Part shown: positions 24,937 to 34,134 of the stretch, in pieces
Position numbering within the stretch: the stretch's first letter is position 1
Layout of the letters: every line of letters starts with the position of its first letter
The notes under the pieces: generated by a model
Seen by the model: the letters and a program-made list of their open reading frames with translations, nothing else
The model's database searches: none
What the model was told of the DNA's origin: nothing
From: a bacterium
GTDB lineage: Bacteria; UBP6; UBA1177
Direction of reading: 5' to 3'
Assembly: GCA_017645765.1 (NCBI GenBank)
Contig: JAGCNV010000080.1
Location: 1 to 54,270 of the forward strand
Length of the DNA: 54,270 nt
Translations under genes and position numbers: made by a program

Positions 24937-26232
24937 TTAATCCTGCCGCAGAGCTTCCGCAGGGCTTAGTTTTGCCGCTTTTCTGCCGGGATAGACTGCC
25001 GCGATGACAGTCAAAATCAGAGAACCCGCGATTGCCGCGATAAATGTGAGAGGCGACATATCGACCGGAATTTTCTCGATGTAGTAGACATCCTGCGCAA
25101 CTTTTACAGGCATATCACTGAGGATAATGCAGATTATCGTTCCCAGAATTCCACCCAAAAGAGTTCCGAAAAATCCGATTATGATCCCGTCGAGCATGAA
25201 TATTTTCATTACCGATTTTGCCGAATAACCGCCGGCGCGCAGGATAGCGATCTCCTCTTTTTTCCCCATAACGAGCATGATGAGCGCCGAAACGATATTG
25301 AACGAAGCGACGAGCGCGATAAAACCGATAATCAGGAACCATACGATTTTTTCCATTTCGAGCGCTGAAAAAAGAGGTTTGTTCATGTCACGCCAGTTTT
25401 TGACGACGATTTTATCTCCCAAATCTGCTTTTACAGCCTTTTCAGCTTCATCTATCCGCTTCATATCCTTAAGTTTTATCCCGAGATGATCGATGCTTTT
25501 ACCCATTGAAAAAAAGTTCTGCGCGTTTTCAAGCGTGATATAGGCGTAGTTGAAATCGTATTCGTAAAGCGAACTGAAAAATATAGCCGCAACCTGAAAA
25601 GTCTTTATCTGCGTTTTCGGTCCGGCAATTCCCATTTCGCCTGTCGGGGAGATGATTTTCACTTTGTCGCCGATATCGATCCCGTAATATTTCGCAAGCT
25701 CGACTCCGATCGCAATTCCCTGAAAGTTTTCGGGTTCTATCTCCCCTTTTTTGCCGCTGAACTCCTGAACTGATTTGCGTTTTTCAATGATTTCAGGGCA
25801 TTTGTCGGGATTTAAGAGGCAGTTCATCGAACCTTTCTGGATCTGCTGCGGAAAAAGCATCGCGTTTCCGACAGTCGCAGGATCAATACCGTTTATCACG
25901 AGCCCGTTAAGTTCGTCGCTGACAGAAATTATGACATCCCTTGAAATTACGGGAGTGACACCGGCGATTTCGGGATTTGCTGAAAGTTTCGCCATTTTCG
26001 GGGCATAATCTTCAAGTTTTCCGCTTTCAGTCGTTACGAGCAGATGAGTCTTGGCACCTAAAACCGTGGCTCGCATCTTGTTCTGAAGGCCGTCCATTAT
26101 CGACTGCACCGTAATCAATGCAGCTACGCCGATTGCAATTCCGAGAACGCAGATCAGAGTTATGACGCTCAGAAAACGTGTTCTTCTCGAATTCCAGAGA
26201 TAGCGCAGACCTATAAAAGTTTCAGCTTTCAA
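24937..26232 (-). CDS. LolC/LolE-type ABC permease (lipoprotein release)
   Basis: 431 residues. Inner-membrane permease with a cytoplasmic N-tail (FIGLRYLWNSRRTRFLSVIT), one TM helix, a large periplasmic domain of about 230 residues and three C-terminal TM helices with FtsX-type sequence (AILRAGGYSAKSVMKIFMLDG). Family role: extract mature lipoproteins and pass them to LolA, powered by the ATPase LolD. No lolD is beside it, so it either works with a LolD coded elsewhere or is a MacB-like variant. The start is TTG at 26232 behind GGGAG; it overlaps the upstream gene by 11 bases. The many lipoproteins in this window fit such a system. Confidence 0.85.
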   Translation of the reverse strand: MKAETFIGLRYLWNSRRTRFLSVITLICVLGIAIGVAALITVQSIMDGLQNKMRATVLGAKTHLLVTTESGKLEDYAPKMAKLSANPEIAGVTPVISRDVIISVSDELNGLVINGIDPATVGNAMLFPQQIQKGSMNCLLNPDKCPEIIEKRKSVQEFSGKKGEIEPENFQGIAIGVELAKYYGIDIGDKVKIISPTGEMGIAGPKTQIKTFQVAAIFFSSLYEYDFNYAYITLENAQNFFSMGKSIDHLGIKLKDMKRIDEAEKAVKADLGDKIVVKNWRDMNKPLFSALEMEKIVWFLIIGFIALVASFNIVSALIMLVMGKKEEIAILRAGGYSAKSVMKIFMLDGIIIGFFGTLLGGILGTIICIILSDMPVKVAQDVYYIEKIPVDMSPLTFIAAIAGSLILTVIAAVYPGRKAAKLSPAEALRQD

Positions 26233-27190
26233 TTATTTCTCCCTCTTTTTCAGGCTCGTCTCCCCTTTCTGCACAGGCAAAATTCATCGTTGCATGAACA
26301 ACGAAAACGGGGAACAGGAACGCCGTAAATATCGTGTTTATAACTGGAACAAACGATATCAAAGTCGGCAGAAGCGCCGTTTTAAGCGTAAGCGCAGGGT
26401 GAAAAACAAGCCATTTCGCCTTGCTGACAAAATTCCAGCGCCTTCTTGAAGTGACGAAATCAAAAATAAGAAGTGCGTTCATGAAAAAACATACAACCAG
26501 CGCCGTGACCTGCCCCAACACAGGAACAAATCCTACAAAAAACGCGACTACACCAAGCAGAAATGCGGCAAGAGTCACTTTCAAAGCCTGTTTCACATCT
26601 TCGATCGCACCTGCCAGCGAAATTTCGGCATCATCTTTCGGTTTCCCGAAGTAAATATCCTCAGCAATGATCGAAATAAAGGAGTAAAGCGGCGAAGTCA
26701 GAGCGTATGCCAGGATAAACGAGAAATAAAACGAAAGCACTCTTACGACAAGTTTGAAGAGAAACGCGCTGCAAACTTTAATAGCATGGTAAATTGCAGA
26801 AAAAAGATTATCCGAAGCCGGTGCAATCTCAAAAAAATCAAGTGTTTTCACTGTGACGAAAGAAGTTATCTGATTATAGAAAAACAGAGTCAGGACAACC
26901 ATTATCAAAATCACGCCTATGGAAGCCAAAAAGAGTTTTCCGCTTCCTAAAATTGCTTTAAAAGCCTGCAAAACAGAGATGCCGCCTTTCATATCAGACG
27001 AAGTTTTCTTAACAAATTCAAGAGCCCGTTCTTTTTTTGTTTTTTGAATTTCTTCCTCAGGTTTTTCTTCCGCAAAATCCGGCTGCGGCACAAATTCAGG
27101 CTTTTTCGATTTTGCCATTTCCGGCTTTTTGCGCGGTGCATGAAGCTCCTGAATCAGTTTTTCAGTCGATTCTTCCGATGCTGATTTCAC
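26222..27190 (-). CDS. EI24/CysZ-like multi-pass membrane protein
   Basis: 322 residues. The first 75 residues are charged and Pro/Lys/Glu-rich and cytoplasmic. They are followed by about four to six hydrophobic segments (for example LFLASIGVILIMVVLTLFF, VTLAAFLLGVVAFFVGFVP, SFVPVINTIFTAFLFPVFVV). The pattern, with SPLYSFI and GFVPVLGQVTA, matches the EI24 domain family that includes the sulfate transporter CysZ. The substrate here is unknown. The start is GTG at 27190, supported by GGAG upstream, and lies 29 bases inside tsaE; the stop overlaps lolC/E. Confidence 0.75.
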   Translation of the reverse strand: MKSASEESTEKLIQELHAPRKKPEMAKSKKPEFVPQPDFAEEKPEEEIQKTKKERALEFVKKTSSDMKGGISVLQAFKAILGSGKLFLASIGVILIMVVLTLFFYNQITSFVTVKTLDFFEIAPASDNLFSAIYHAIKVCSAFLFKLVVRVLSFYFSFILAYALTSPLYSFISIIAEDIYFGKPKDDAEISLAGAIEDVKQALKVTLAAFLLGVVAFFVGFVPVLGQVTALVVCFFMNALLIFDFVTSRRRWNFVSKAKWLVFHPALTLKTALLPTLISFVPVINTIFTAFLFPVFVVHATMNFACAERGDEPEKEGEIIES

Positions 27191-27608
27191 GTTCGTTTTC
27201 TCCGATACCGAATCTTATTTTTATTTCAATTACCGGGCGGTGCGCTTCCCAGCACTCCCTGAACATATCTGCCCATTCAACAATCGTTACCGAATTTTCA
27301 GCCTTCAAATACTCCGGAAAATCGGCGATATAAAGCTCGTCAACAGACGAAATCCTATAAAAATCCCAGTGGTAAATATCGAATTTTCCTGAATATTTTT
27401 TCATTATAACAAAAGTCGGGCTCGAAACCTTTTTCCGATCTACTCCAAGGGCTTCGCAAAGAGCGCCTGTAAAAAAAGTCTTTCCCGCCCCAAGATCACC
27501 GTCAAAAACAATCAGCTCGCCGCCCATCAGTTCACCTGCCAGTTTTTCTGCAAGGCTGATAGTTTCGGCTTCGTTTTTCACAAAAAAAGTCTCTCTCTTT
27601 TCAAACAT
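27162..27608 (-). CDS. tsaE: tRNA t6A-modification ATPase TsaE (YjeE)
   Basis: 148 residues. P-loop ATPase that works with TsaB, TsaC and TsaD to form N6-threonylcarbamoyladenosine on tRNA. The Walker A loop GDLGAGKT is at residues 37-44, with the family motifs SSPTFV, YHWDFYR and VEWAD. ATG at 27608 is 1 base after the nnr stop. It overlaps the EI24-like gene by 29 bases. Together with TcdA, which acts on the same modified base, two steps of the ct6A pathway are in this window. Confidence 0.93.
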   Translation of the reverse strand: MFEKRETFFVKNEAETISLAEKLAGELMGGELIVFDGDLGAGKTFFTGALCEALGVDRKKVSSPTFVIMKKYSGKFDIYHWDFYRISSVDELYIADFPEYLKAENSVTIVEWADMFRECWEAHRPVIEIKIRFGIGENEREISIGRID

Positions 27609-27609
27609 T

Positions 27610-29070
27610 TTATCTCTCTGTAAGTGCAATCATTTCAACAAGTTTTTCAATATCGTGCGTCACCGCGCTGAAGCGTTTTTCGAGTTCGATCCCTGCCGCT
27701 CTGTGCCTTGCCACAGCATTGACGCAGCCTTCGAAAAGTTCAGTTTGCAGAGTTTCGAAAGCAACTATTCCCGTGAGCGCATCCCCGCTGCCGCCGAAAG
27801 CAAGTGCCTTTGCCCCTGCCGGAACGATGACAGTTTTTTCGCTGTTTCGCACGAAAGTTGCGTGACTTTTTGCAATGAGAACATGGTTTTTTTCAAGCGG
27901 GAACCTCTCGACAAGGTTTATCCACGGCTCATTTTTATCGGCTTTGAGGAAGCGCCTGATCTCGCCCTGATGCGGCGTGAAGACGACTTTTTTATCTTTC
28001 AGAATTTCAGTAACCTTTCTGTTTTCAGGCATAATGTCGAACATTCCGGCATCAACTACGATTACACCTTCGAAATCTTTCAGAATTTCAAAATCAAACG
28101 GTATTTCACTGAGTCCGGGGCCGATGACAAGCGCCTGAAACCTGTGGAGCTCGTTTTTGAGTTCTGCAACGTCAGTGAGCATAAGTCCCGGCATTTTTCC
28201 AGCAATCGAAGGAAGAAAATCCTTTTTGAAAGCGGACGAGACAAGCCCGCCTCCGCAGGACATGAACGATCTCGCCGAAATTATTGTTGCCCCGACTTTT
28301 TCGACATCTCCGCCGACAACAAGCAGATGACCGTTGCGGTTTTTGAAGGAATCAAGCGGAATTTCACGGTTTCTGACTTCAGGATTTTCCTCAACAAAAT
28401 ATTTGAAAGCATTATTCTTTTCATTGACCGCCGAAATGTGGCCGAGAACGATTTTTCCCGATCTTTCGGTACCGTTTCCTGCAAAAAGACCGGTTTTGTA
28501 AATTCCCATAGTCACGGTTAAATCGGCTTTTACCGCCTCATCCAATATTGCGCCGTTATCGCAGTCGAGCCCTGTCGGAACATCGACAGAAACGACGAAT
28601 TTTTTGTCAGCAGGATAAGAATTTATGAATCCGGCAGACTCTTTTATTTTTCCCGAAATTTCGCTTTTAAGCCCCGTTCCGAGCATCGCGTCAACAAAAA
28701 GAATTCTCCCGAAAACATCTTTAAAATCAATAACTTGCACTTTTTCAGGTATCATCAGACGGTTAGTCCATGCAGAATTTTCGGGAACTTTGTTCAGCTC
28801 TTTAAATTCAGCCGCTTCCACAAGAAAAAGAGGAATTTCCGGCACTCTGTCGGTTAAAATACGAAGCAGCGCAAAACCGTCACCGCCGTTGCCGCCGTTA
28901 CCGGAAAACACGACGATTTTTTCAGGTTTCCACTCGTCAATCACCTTCTTCACTTCGATAAAAAGTGAAAAAGCGGCGTTTTCCATCAGAATCAGTGACG
29001 GAATCCCCGCTTCCATCGACCTTTTGTCGAAAGCCCTTGAATCTGCCGTTTTTCCTGCCGGAACTCTCAT
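27610..29070 (-). CDS. nnr: Bifunctional NAD(P)H-hydrate epimerase / ADP-dependent dehydratase
   Basis: 486 residues. Repairs hydrated NADH and NADPH. The N-terminal YjeF_N epimerase half (about 1-205) has MENAAFSLF and VVFSGNGGNGGDGFA. The C-terminal ribokinase-like dehydratase half has VIGPGLS and the ADP-binding AFGGSGDALTG with its catalytic Asp. The two-domain length is normal for fused Nnr. The start at 29070 has GGGAGG upstream and gives the usual N-terminus. First gene of a tightly packed run with tsaE, the EI24-like gene and lolC/E. Confidence 0.93.
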   Translation of the reverse strand: MRVPAGKTADSRAFDKRSMEAGIPSLILMENAAFSLFIEVKKVIDEWKPEKIVVFSGNGGNGGDGFALLRILTDRVPEIPLFLVEAAEFKELNKVPENSAWTNRLMIPEKVQVIDFKDVFGRILFVDAMLGTGLKSEISGKIKESAGFINSYPADKKFVVSVDVPTGLDCDNGAILDEAVKADLTVTMGIYKTGLFAGNGTERSGKIVLGHISAVNEKNNAFKYFVEENPEVRNREIPLDSFKNRNGHLLVVGGDVEKVGATIISARSFMSCGGGLVSSAFKKDFLPSIAGKMPGLMLTDVAELKNELHRFQALVIGPGLSEIPFDFEILKDFEGVIVVDAGMFDIMPENRKVTEILKDKKVVFTPHQGEIRRFLKADKNEPWINLVERFPLEKNHVLIAKSHATFVRNSEKTVIVPAGAKALAFGGSGDALTGIVAFETLQTELFEGCVNAVARHRAAGIELEKRFSAVTHDIEKLVEMIALTER

Positions 29071-29147
29071 GACCGCCTCCCGAAAAATGCTCGTAACATT
29101 ATTAAATTTAGCTGAATCTTTCAAGAAAACCTGAGTTTTAAGATAAC

Positions 29148-29175
29148 TTGAAAAAGATTTGGCTGAAACTATAGT
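29148..29175 (+). promoter_or_regulatory. Promoter for the flippase gene
   Basis: TTGAAA (29148-29153), a 16-base spacer and TATAGT (29170-29175), with the start codon at 29204. Confidence 0.5.
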
Positions 29176-29203
29176 CGCCTGTATTTTGATTTTGCGGGGT
29201 AAT

Positions 29204-30706
29204 ATGACTTCAAACGGTTCAATAATGAAAAAGCTGCTCGGAGAAAGTGCGGTTTACGGGCTTTCCAGCATTGTCGGGCGTTTTCTCAACTGGATGCTTG
29301 TTCCGGTCTACACGAGAGTTCTCGTCCGGACGAGCGATTACGGCATAGTTACGAATCTTTACGGCTGGACGGCGCTGATGCTCGTCATTCTGACTTACGG
29401 AATGGAAACCGGATTTTTCCGTTTCATCAACAAAGAGCCTGATCCGAAGCGGGTCTACGGCACGATTTTAACTTCGCTTGCTTCGACTTCAACACTTTTC
29501 GTTCTTGCGGTCGCCCTGTTTTTAAAGCCGGTTTCAGCCGCGATGGGTTATGCGCAGTACAGCGAATTCGTGATGATGCTCGCCGTGATAGTCGCAATGG
29601 ATGCTTTCTGCGCCGTTCCTTTCGCAAACTTGAGACACAAACAGAAGGCCTTCCGCTTTGCCGGCATAAAACTGGCATCTATTGCGATAAATATCGGGCT
29701 CAATTTGTTTTTCCTCATTGCCGCACCTTGGCTTTCAAAAAACGGATTTTCGGCAGTTGACCTGATCTGGACTCCTGGGCTTGAGATCCGCTACGTCTTT
29801 GTTTCAAACGTGATTTCATCGGCTTTCACGCTGCTCGCCCTTTCGCAGGATTTCCTTTTCAAGTGGTCTTTTGACGCAAAACTTATGAAGCGGATTTTCG
29901 CATATTCGTTTCCTATCCTTCTTTTCGGAATCGCCGGAATTTTCAACCAGACGGCAGACAAAATCCTGTTTCCTTACCTTTTTTCCGACCCGGCAGAGGC
30001 GAATTCGCAGCTTGGAATTTACGGCGCGTGCTTTAAAATCAGCGTGATAATGGTTATGTCGCTTCAGGCCTTCAGATACGCTTACGAACCGTTCGTTTTC
30101 CGCTACAAAAAAGGAGATGACACTTCGATTTACGTTGATGTAATGCACTTTTTCCTCCTTTTTTCGCTTTTCGTTTTTTTGGGAATCACGTTTTATCTCG
30201 ATATTTTCAAACACTTGATCGGAAGCGCATATTTCGCTGGTCTTGCAGTTGTTCCAATAGTCATGCTGGGTGAGCTTTTCTTCGGCATTTATTCCAATCT
30301 TTCCATCTGGTACAAACTCACCGACAGAACGAAATGGGGGAGCTATTTTTCGCTTGCAGCCTGCATAATAACAGTGCTGATAATCGTGATTTTCGTGCCT
30401 AAATTCGGCTTTATGGCGTGCGCATGGGCTTCGCTCATCTCGAATTTCGTGACCATGGCGGCATCGTACTTCATCGGACAGAAATATTTCCCGATTTCAT
30501 ACCGCGTAAAAAGCGGAGTTTTCTATTTCGCTTTAGCCATGATTTTCTGGGCGGTTGCGGCATTTGTTCCGGTTGAAGGAAAAATCGTTTCTCTCGCTTT
30601 CAAAACCGCACTTCTCATAGTTTTTGCGGCGATAGTCGTTTTCAAAGAACCGCTTCTTCGCGGCGGAGCATTCAAAGTTAAGAAAAAACTTCTCGGCGGA
30701 AAGTAA
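29204..30706 (+). CDS. Polysaccharide-type flippase (MOP superfamily, Wzx-like)
   Basis: 500 residues with about 12-14 hydrophobic helices. The N-terminal GESAVYGLSSIVGRFLNWMLVPVY pattern, with a positively charged loop after it, and the SDYGIVTNLYG segment are typical of lipid-linked oligosaccharide flippases. It would move undecaprenyl-linked sugars across the inner membrane for surface polysaccharide or O-antigen. No glycosyltransferase gene lies nearby, so the substrate is open. The start at 29204 follows a weak GCGGGG site; ATG 29225 is a possible alternative with no site of its own. Confidence 0.85.
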   Translation: MTSNGSIMKKLLGESAVYGLSSIVGRFLNWMLVPVYTRVLVRTSDYGIVTNLYGWTALMLVILTYGMETGFFRFINKEPDPKRVYGTILTSLASTSTLFVLAVALFLKPVSAAMGYAQYSEFVMMLAVIVAMDAFCAVPFANLRHKQKAFRFAGIKLASIAINIGLNLFFLIAAPWLSKNGFSAVDLIWTPGLEIRYVFVSNVISSAFTLLALSQDFLFKWSFDAKLMKRIFAYSFPILLFGIAGIFNQTADKILFPYLFSDPAEANSQLGIYGACFKISVIMVMSLQAFRYAYEPFVFRYKKGDDTSIYVDVMHFFLLFSLFVFLGITFYLDIFKHLIGSAYFAGLAVVPIVMLGELFFGIYSNLSIWYKLTDRTKWGSYFSLAACIITVLIIVIFVPKFGFMACAWASLISNFVTMAASYFIGQKYFPISYRVKSGVFYFALAMIFWAVAAFVPVEGKIVSLAFKTALLIVFAAIVVFKEPLLRGGAFKVKKKLLGGK

Positions 30707-30715
30707 TTGTTTTTC

Positions 30716-30744
30716 TTGATTAAACCTTTTGCAGACACCATAAT
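30716..30744 (+). promoter_or_regulatory. Promoter for the 30777 gene
   Basis: TTGATT (30716-30721), a 17-base spacer and CATAAT (30739-30744), about 32 bases before the ATG. Confidence 0.45.
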
Positions 30745-30776
30745 AGCCCGTTTTTAAGGTGTTTTGGATCTGACTC

Positions 30777-32633
30777 ATGATTACTATCGAAAAAGTTTTA
30801 AGGTTCGTTTCGGCTTCAACGCTTGCCGCAACGGTCATATTCACGATCGTCGTGATAATTCAGGAACTCACGAAGCCGAAAGATGTTCTTGAGCGCATAA
30901 AGCTTGAGCACTGCGCCTCTGTTGCAGAGCTTGAGGAAGCTCCTTCAGCTGAATATAGCCACAGCATGAAACATTCAGGAAGTGAATGCGTTTTTCTTCC
31001 GAGTTCTCTGCGCAAAGACTCGGATTTTGCCGATTCTCTTTTCAAATTCAGAAAACTTGAGGATTTCGACTATCTTTTTGCAGGCAAAAGCGGAATCCTG
31101 CTGAAAAGAACTGAAAAAGAAACCGATTCTAACATCTTTAAAAAATTACTACCGAAAAAAGACGCTGATTTTATGGAAGAGGAAGCTGATTTCATCACCA
31201 AATGTTTCCGCAATGAGAAGTGCCCTGACAATGTTCCCGACAAAAAGCGCACGATCACTACGACAGCTTGGGATGTTAACGGAAACGTCATGATGTCAGT
31301 CACTTACGAAAATGAACTTATCTCATCTACTGCAAAAAATCTGAAAAAACTTTTTAACGAAATAGCAAAGATAAAAAAACTCGATCTGGCGAAACTCCGT
31401 CTCATCTTATATTTTCATTCAGAATACGCATACCTCGAGGATAAAAGCGAAAAGTATCTGATCACGCTACCCAAAAGCGGTGTTGACGGGCTTTATTTAA
31501 AGTCGCGCGGCGCAAAGATAAGGCTCCTTCCCTGGGAATATTCGACAAATCCGCTGTCAGTCCTCGACAGAAAAGGAACTCAATACGGGCTTGACAAGGA
31601 TGAATACAAAAAGGATGCCGCTTCGGTCTATTTTTACAGAACGACGCAGTTTTCCGAAAATGACGGTAATGCTGTTCCGTGGCTTGACGGTTCGGCAGTA
31701 AAAAAAGGGGAATATTCGTCGAATTTTGCCCTTCGCCTCATCGCAAAACATCTTAAAAACATCCAGCGTGAAGACGGCTCATTCCCGACCGAGCTCGAAA
31801 CAACGGACGCAAAGGAAAAAAATGCGAAAGAGTCTCTTCTCATGCAGGCTTACGCGTCGGAAATCCTCTTCAGAATGGCTGAAAGGCTTGAAGACAAAAC
31901 TCTTGCCGAAGCGGCTGAAAAAACTTTGAAATACGTCCTTGAAAAAGAGGAAAAGGACGATGCTGCAAGGGCAAAATTAGAAGCTTTGATGGTCAGGCAG
32001 AAAAAAGATATGGGCTACCAGTTTCAGTTCTTCGATTTCGACACTACCGAAAAGGCGATAACTGCAAACTTCATATATTCGGGCATTTTCATCGAGGCGT
32101 TTTCGCTCCTTTCAAAAGATAGAAACAAGGATGAAAAGATCGTCAGCCTGCTGAAAAAAGCGGTCTCACTTTTTGAAAGCGCAAATACCGAAAACAAGAT
32201 GCGTTTCATTGGCTATCTTGCCGATTTTAATCCTGAAAAAGAAAGCGCTTCATACAAAGCGATGGAAGATTTTTTTGCTTCTCAGACCGGTTTTCTGAAA
32301 GAGATGAGATTCGACCATCAGGGTTTCTGGTACGAAGAAGGAACTTTTACGACCGACAAAAGCAGGAATTATCCCGACACCTCGCTTTCCCTGCTCATTG
32401 CAGACGGCTTGACAAAAGCGCTTATAAATGAACTGATCAGCATCGAAGAAACGGCGTTGCTTTCAGGCGATTTTATCAGGAAACTCATCATTAGCAGCGA
32501 CGATTTTCCGAACTGGGGAAGCGTAAAGGCTAAAGCCAGGATACAGGGCGGGGTCCGTGCTTCAAACCGCTCGAAAACGGTCAAACTTTCAAACACACTG
32601 CGCGCGGCATCTTACTTTACCCGCGTAAAATAG
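30777..32633 (+). CDS. Membrane-anchored protein with a helical repeat domain, unknown function
   Basis: 618 residues. One hydrophobic segment near residues 10-30 (VSASTLAATVIFTIVVII) anchors it; the rest is probably periplasmic. Residues about 180-300 include SGVDGLYLKSRGAKIRLLPWE and a following VYFYRTTQF, faintly like an AMMECR1 fold. From about 310 onward it is helical, with NIQREDGSFPTE and repeated AERLEDKTLAEAAEKTLKYV-like helices, as in alpha/alpha-toroid enzymes. No catalytic motif is firm. It follows the flippase and precedes the YkgJ-type gene by 9 bases, so a role in envelope carbohydrate is possible but unproven. Confidence 0.7.
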   Translation: MITIEKVLRFVSASTLAATVIFTIVVIIQELTKPKDVLERIKLEHCASVAELEEAPSAEYSHSMKHSGSECVFLPSSLRKDSDFADSLFKFRKLEDFDYLFAGKSGILLKRTEKETDSNIFKKLLPKKDADFMEEEADFITKCFRNEKCPDNVPDKKRTITTTAWDVNGNVMMSVTYENELISSTAKNLKKLFNEIAKIKKLDLAKLRLILYFHSEYAYLEDKSEKYLITLPKSGVDGLYLKSRGAKIRLLPWEYSTNPLSVLDRKGTQYGLDKDEYKKDAASVYFYRTTQFSENDGNAVPWLDGSAVKKGEYSSNFALRLIAKHLKNIQREDGSFPTELETTDAKEKNAKESLLMQAYASEILFRMAERLEDKTLAEAAEKTLKYVLEKEEKDDAARAKLEALMVRQKKDMGYQFQFFDFDTTEKAITANFIYSGIFIEAFSLLSKDRNKDEKIVSLLKKAVSLFESANTENKMRFIGYLADFNPEKESASYKAMEDFFASQTGFLKEMRFDHQGFWYEEGTFTTDKSRNYPDTSLSLLIADGLTKALINELISIEETALLSGDFIRKLIISSDDFPNWGSVKAKARIQGGVRASNRSKTVKLSNTLRAASYFTRVK

Positions 32634-32642
32634 GAGAAAATA

Positions 32643-33161
32643 ATGAACTTTTTTAAATGCACTGCATGCGGAAGCTGCTGCTCGGGCGACGGATCAGTCT
32701 TTCTCTATCCCGAAGATGTCAGAAGTCTGGCTGAAAATTTTAAAATGACGCTTCAAGAATTTATCGACAAATACACCGATTTTGTGATCCTTGAATACTG
32801 CGAAGAAGAATCATCTTATTCGTATCTCCCTTATATCGTTATGAAAAAAGAGAATAACACTTGTATTTTCTTAAAGTCTAAAAAGTGTTCTATTCACGAT
32901 TTCAAGCCGTTCCAGTGCAGAAACACTCCTTTTGTCAGCGAATTTTTCACAGATGACGAATGGAGAAAATATTTAATGAAACACTGCCCGGCACTCATGA
33001 AGCTGAAAAAAGAAGATCTTGAACAATACCTGCCGCTTGCGCAGATTTCTGACGAAAAAAACAAGAATTACGAATTCATTTTGAGGCAGAACAACTACAG
33101 TCTTGAAAAAATTCTGGGGGTAACTCTGCCGGAACCGAAAATCATTCCGGTCGACGAGTAA
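32643..33161 (+). CDS. YkgJ-family Cys cluster protein
   Basis: 172 residues, cytoplasmic. The N-terminal CTACGSCC (C6, C9, C12, C13) and the later CIFLKSKKCSIHDFKPFQCR motif define the YkgJ/CxxCxxCC family, thought to hold zinc or an iron-sulfur cluster. Its reaction is unknown. It lies 9 bases after the 30777 gene. Its last 20 bases overlap the end of etfA on the other strand. Confidence 0.85.
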   Translation: MNFFKCTACGSCCSGDGSVFLYPEDVRSLAENFKMTLQEFIDKYTDFVILEYCEEESSYSYLPYIVMKKENNTCIFLKSKKCSIHDFKPFQCRNTPFVSEFFTDDEWRKYLMKHCPALMKLKKEDLEQYLPLAQISDEKNKNYEFILRQNNYSLEKILGVTLPEPKIIPVDE

Positions 33162-34134
33162 AAAACTTCTCAGCTTCACGAAGCCACTCTTCGGCGTCCA
33201 TGACAAAGCCGAGATCAGAATAATTGAATATTTCCGCAGACTTATCAATATTAACTGCAACAATGAAGCCGCTTGATTTCATTCCGGCAAGATGCTGGAC
33301 CGCACCGGAAATGCCTATCGCGAAATAAATTTCAGGCGTGATGGTTTTGCCCGACTGACCGACCTGACGAGGCTGTTCAAGCCACCCTTTCTCGACGATT
33401 TTTCGAGAGCATGCGAGCACTCCGCCGATACTTACGGCAAAATCACCGAAATGTTTGAGAAGTTCTTGCGAAGAAATGCCGCTGCCAACAGAAACCACGA
33501 CAGAGGCATCTTCTATTTTTGCAGAATTACCTGTAATTATTGAGTTTTCCTTAAGTTTCAAAACTCTTTTCGCAAGTTCTGCGAAATCGTTTCTGACTAT
33601 ATTTTTCTCAAAATTTTCAGTTTTATACTCTCGTTTTTTGAAAACCGACGGACGTGCTGTCGCCATCTGCGGCAGAGTCGAAGGAGAAATTATGTGAGCC
33701 ATGATGTTGCCGCCCAAAGCAGGTCTGATCTGGACGAGACGCCCTTCCGCATCGATATCGAAATCGGTGCAGTCGGCGGTAATTCCACAGTGAAGACGCG
33801 CTGCAACTTCGGGAGCAAGAACTCTGCCGTAATCGGTTGCTGGGAAAAGGACGATTGAAGGTAAAACCTCTGAAATTATTGAAGAAACAGCTGAAACATC
33901 GCCTTCAAGTTCAAAAATTTCAGATTTTCTATGGGATAAAACAAAAACTTTTTCGGCTCCGAAGTCACCCAGCACAGAAACATCGCAGTTTTCATCGGCA
34001 CAAACCAAAGCAATAACTTTTTCTCCTGTTTTTTCGGCGAGAGAGCGCGCCGCGCCAAGAAGTTCAAAAGTTACATTTTTGAAAGAACCGTCAGCTTCGA
34101 TTGAGCAGACTACTGCAATTCCTGAGTTTTTCAT
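33142..34134 (-). CDS. etfA: Electron transfer flavoprotein alpha subunit
   Basis: 330 residues. FAD-binding subunit that carries electrons from acyl-CoA and other dehydrogenases to the quinone pool or to bifurcating complexes. The C-terminal FAD domain is clear: VVSVGSGISS, RQVGQSGKTITPEIYFAIGI, GAVQHLAGMKSS and NYSDLGFV. The N-terminal half is the alpha/beta domain normally paired with EtfB. The partner etfB is not next to it: miaB is upstream (overlap TAATG) and a convergent gene downstream. That makes it an orphan in this window. Confidence 0.93.
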   Translation of the reverse strand: MKNSGIAVVCSIEADGSFKNVTFELLGAARSLAEKTGEKVIALVCADENCDVSVLGDFGAEKVFVLSHRKSEIFELEGDVSAVSSIISEVLPSIVLFPATDYGRVLAPEVAARLHCGITADCTDFDIDAEGRLVQIRPALGGNIMAHIISPSTLPQMATARPSVFKKREYKTENFEKNIVRNDFAELAKRVLKLKENSIITGNSAKIEDASVVVSVGSGISSQELLKHFGDFAVSIGGVLACSRKIVEKGWLEQPRQVGQSGKTITPEIYFAIGISGAVQHLAGMKSSGFIVAVNIDKSAEIFNYSDLGFVMDAEEWLREAEKFFTRRPE

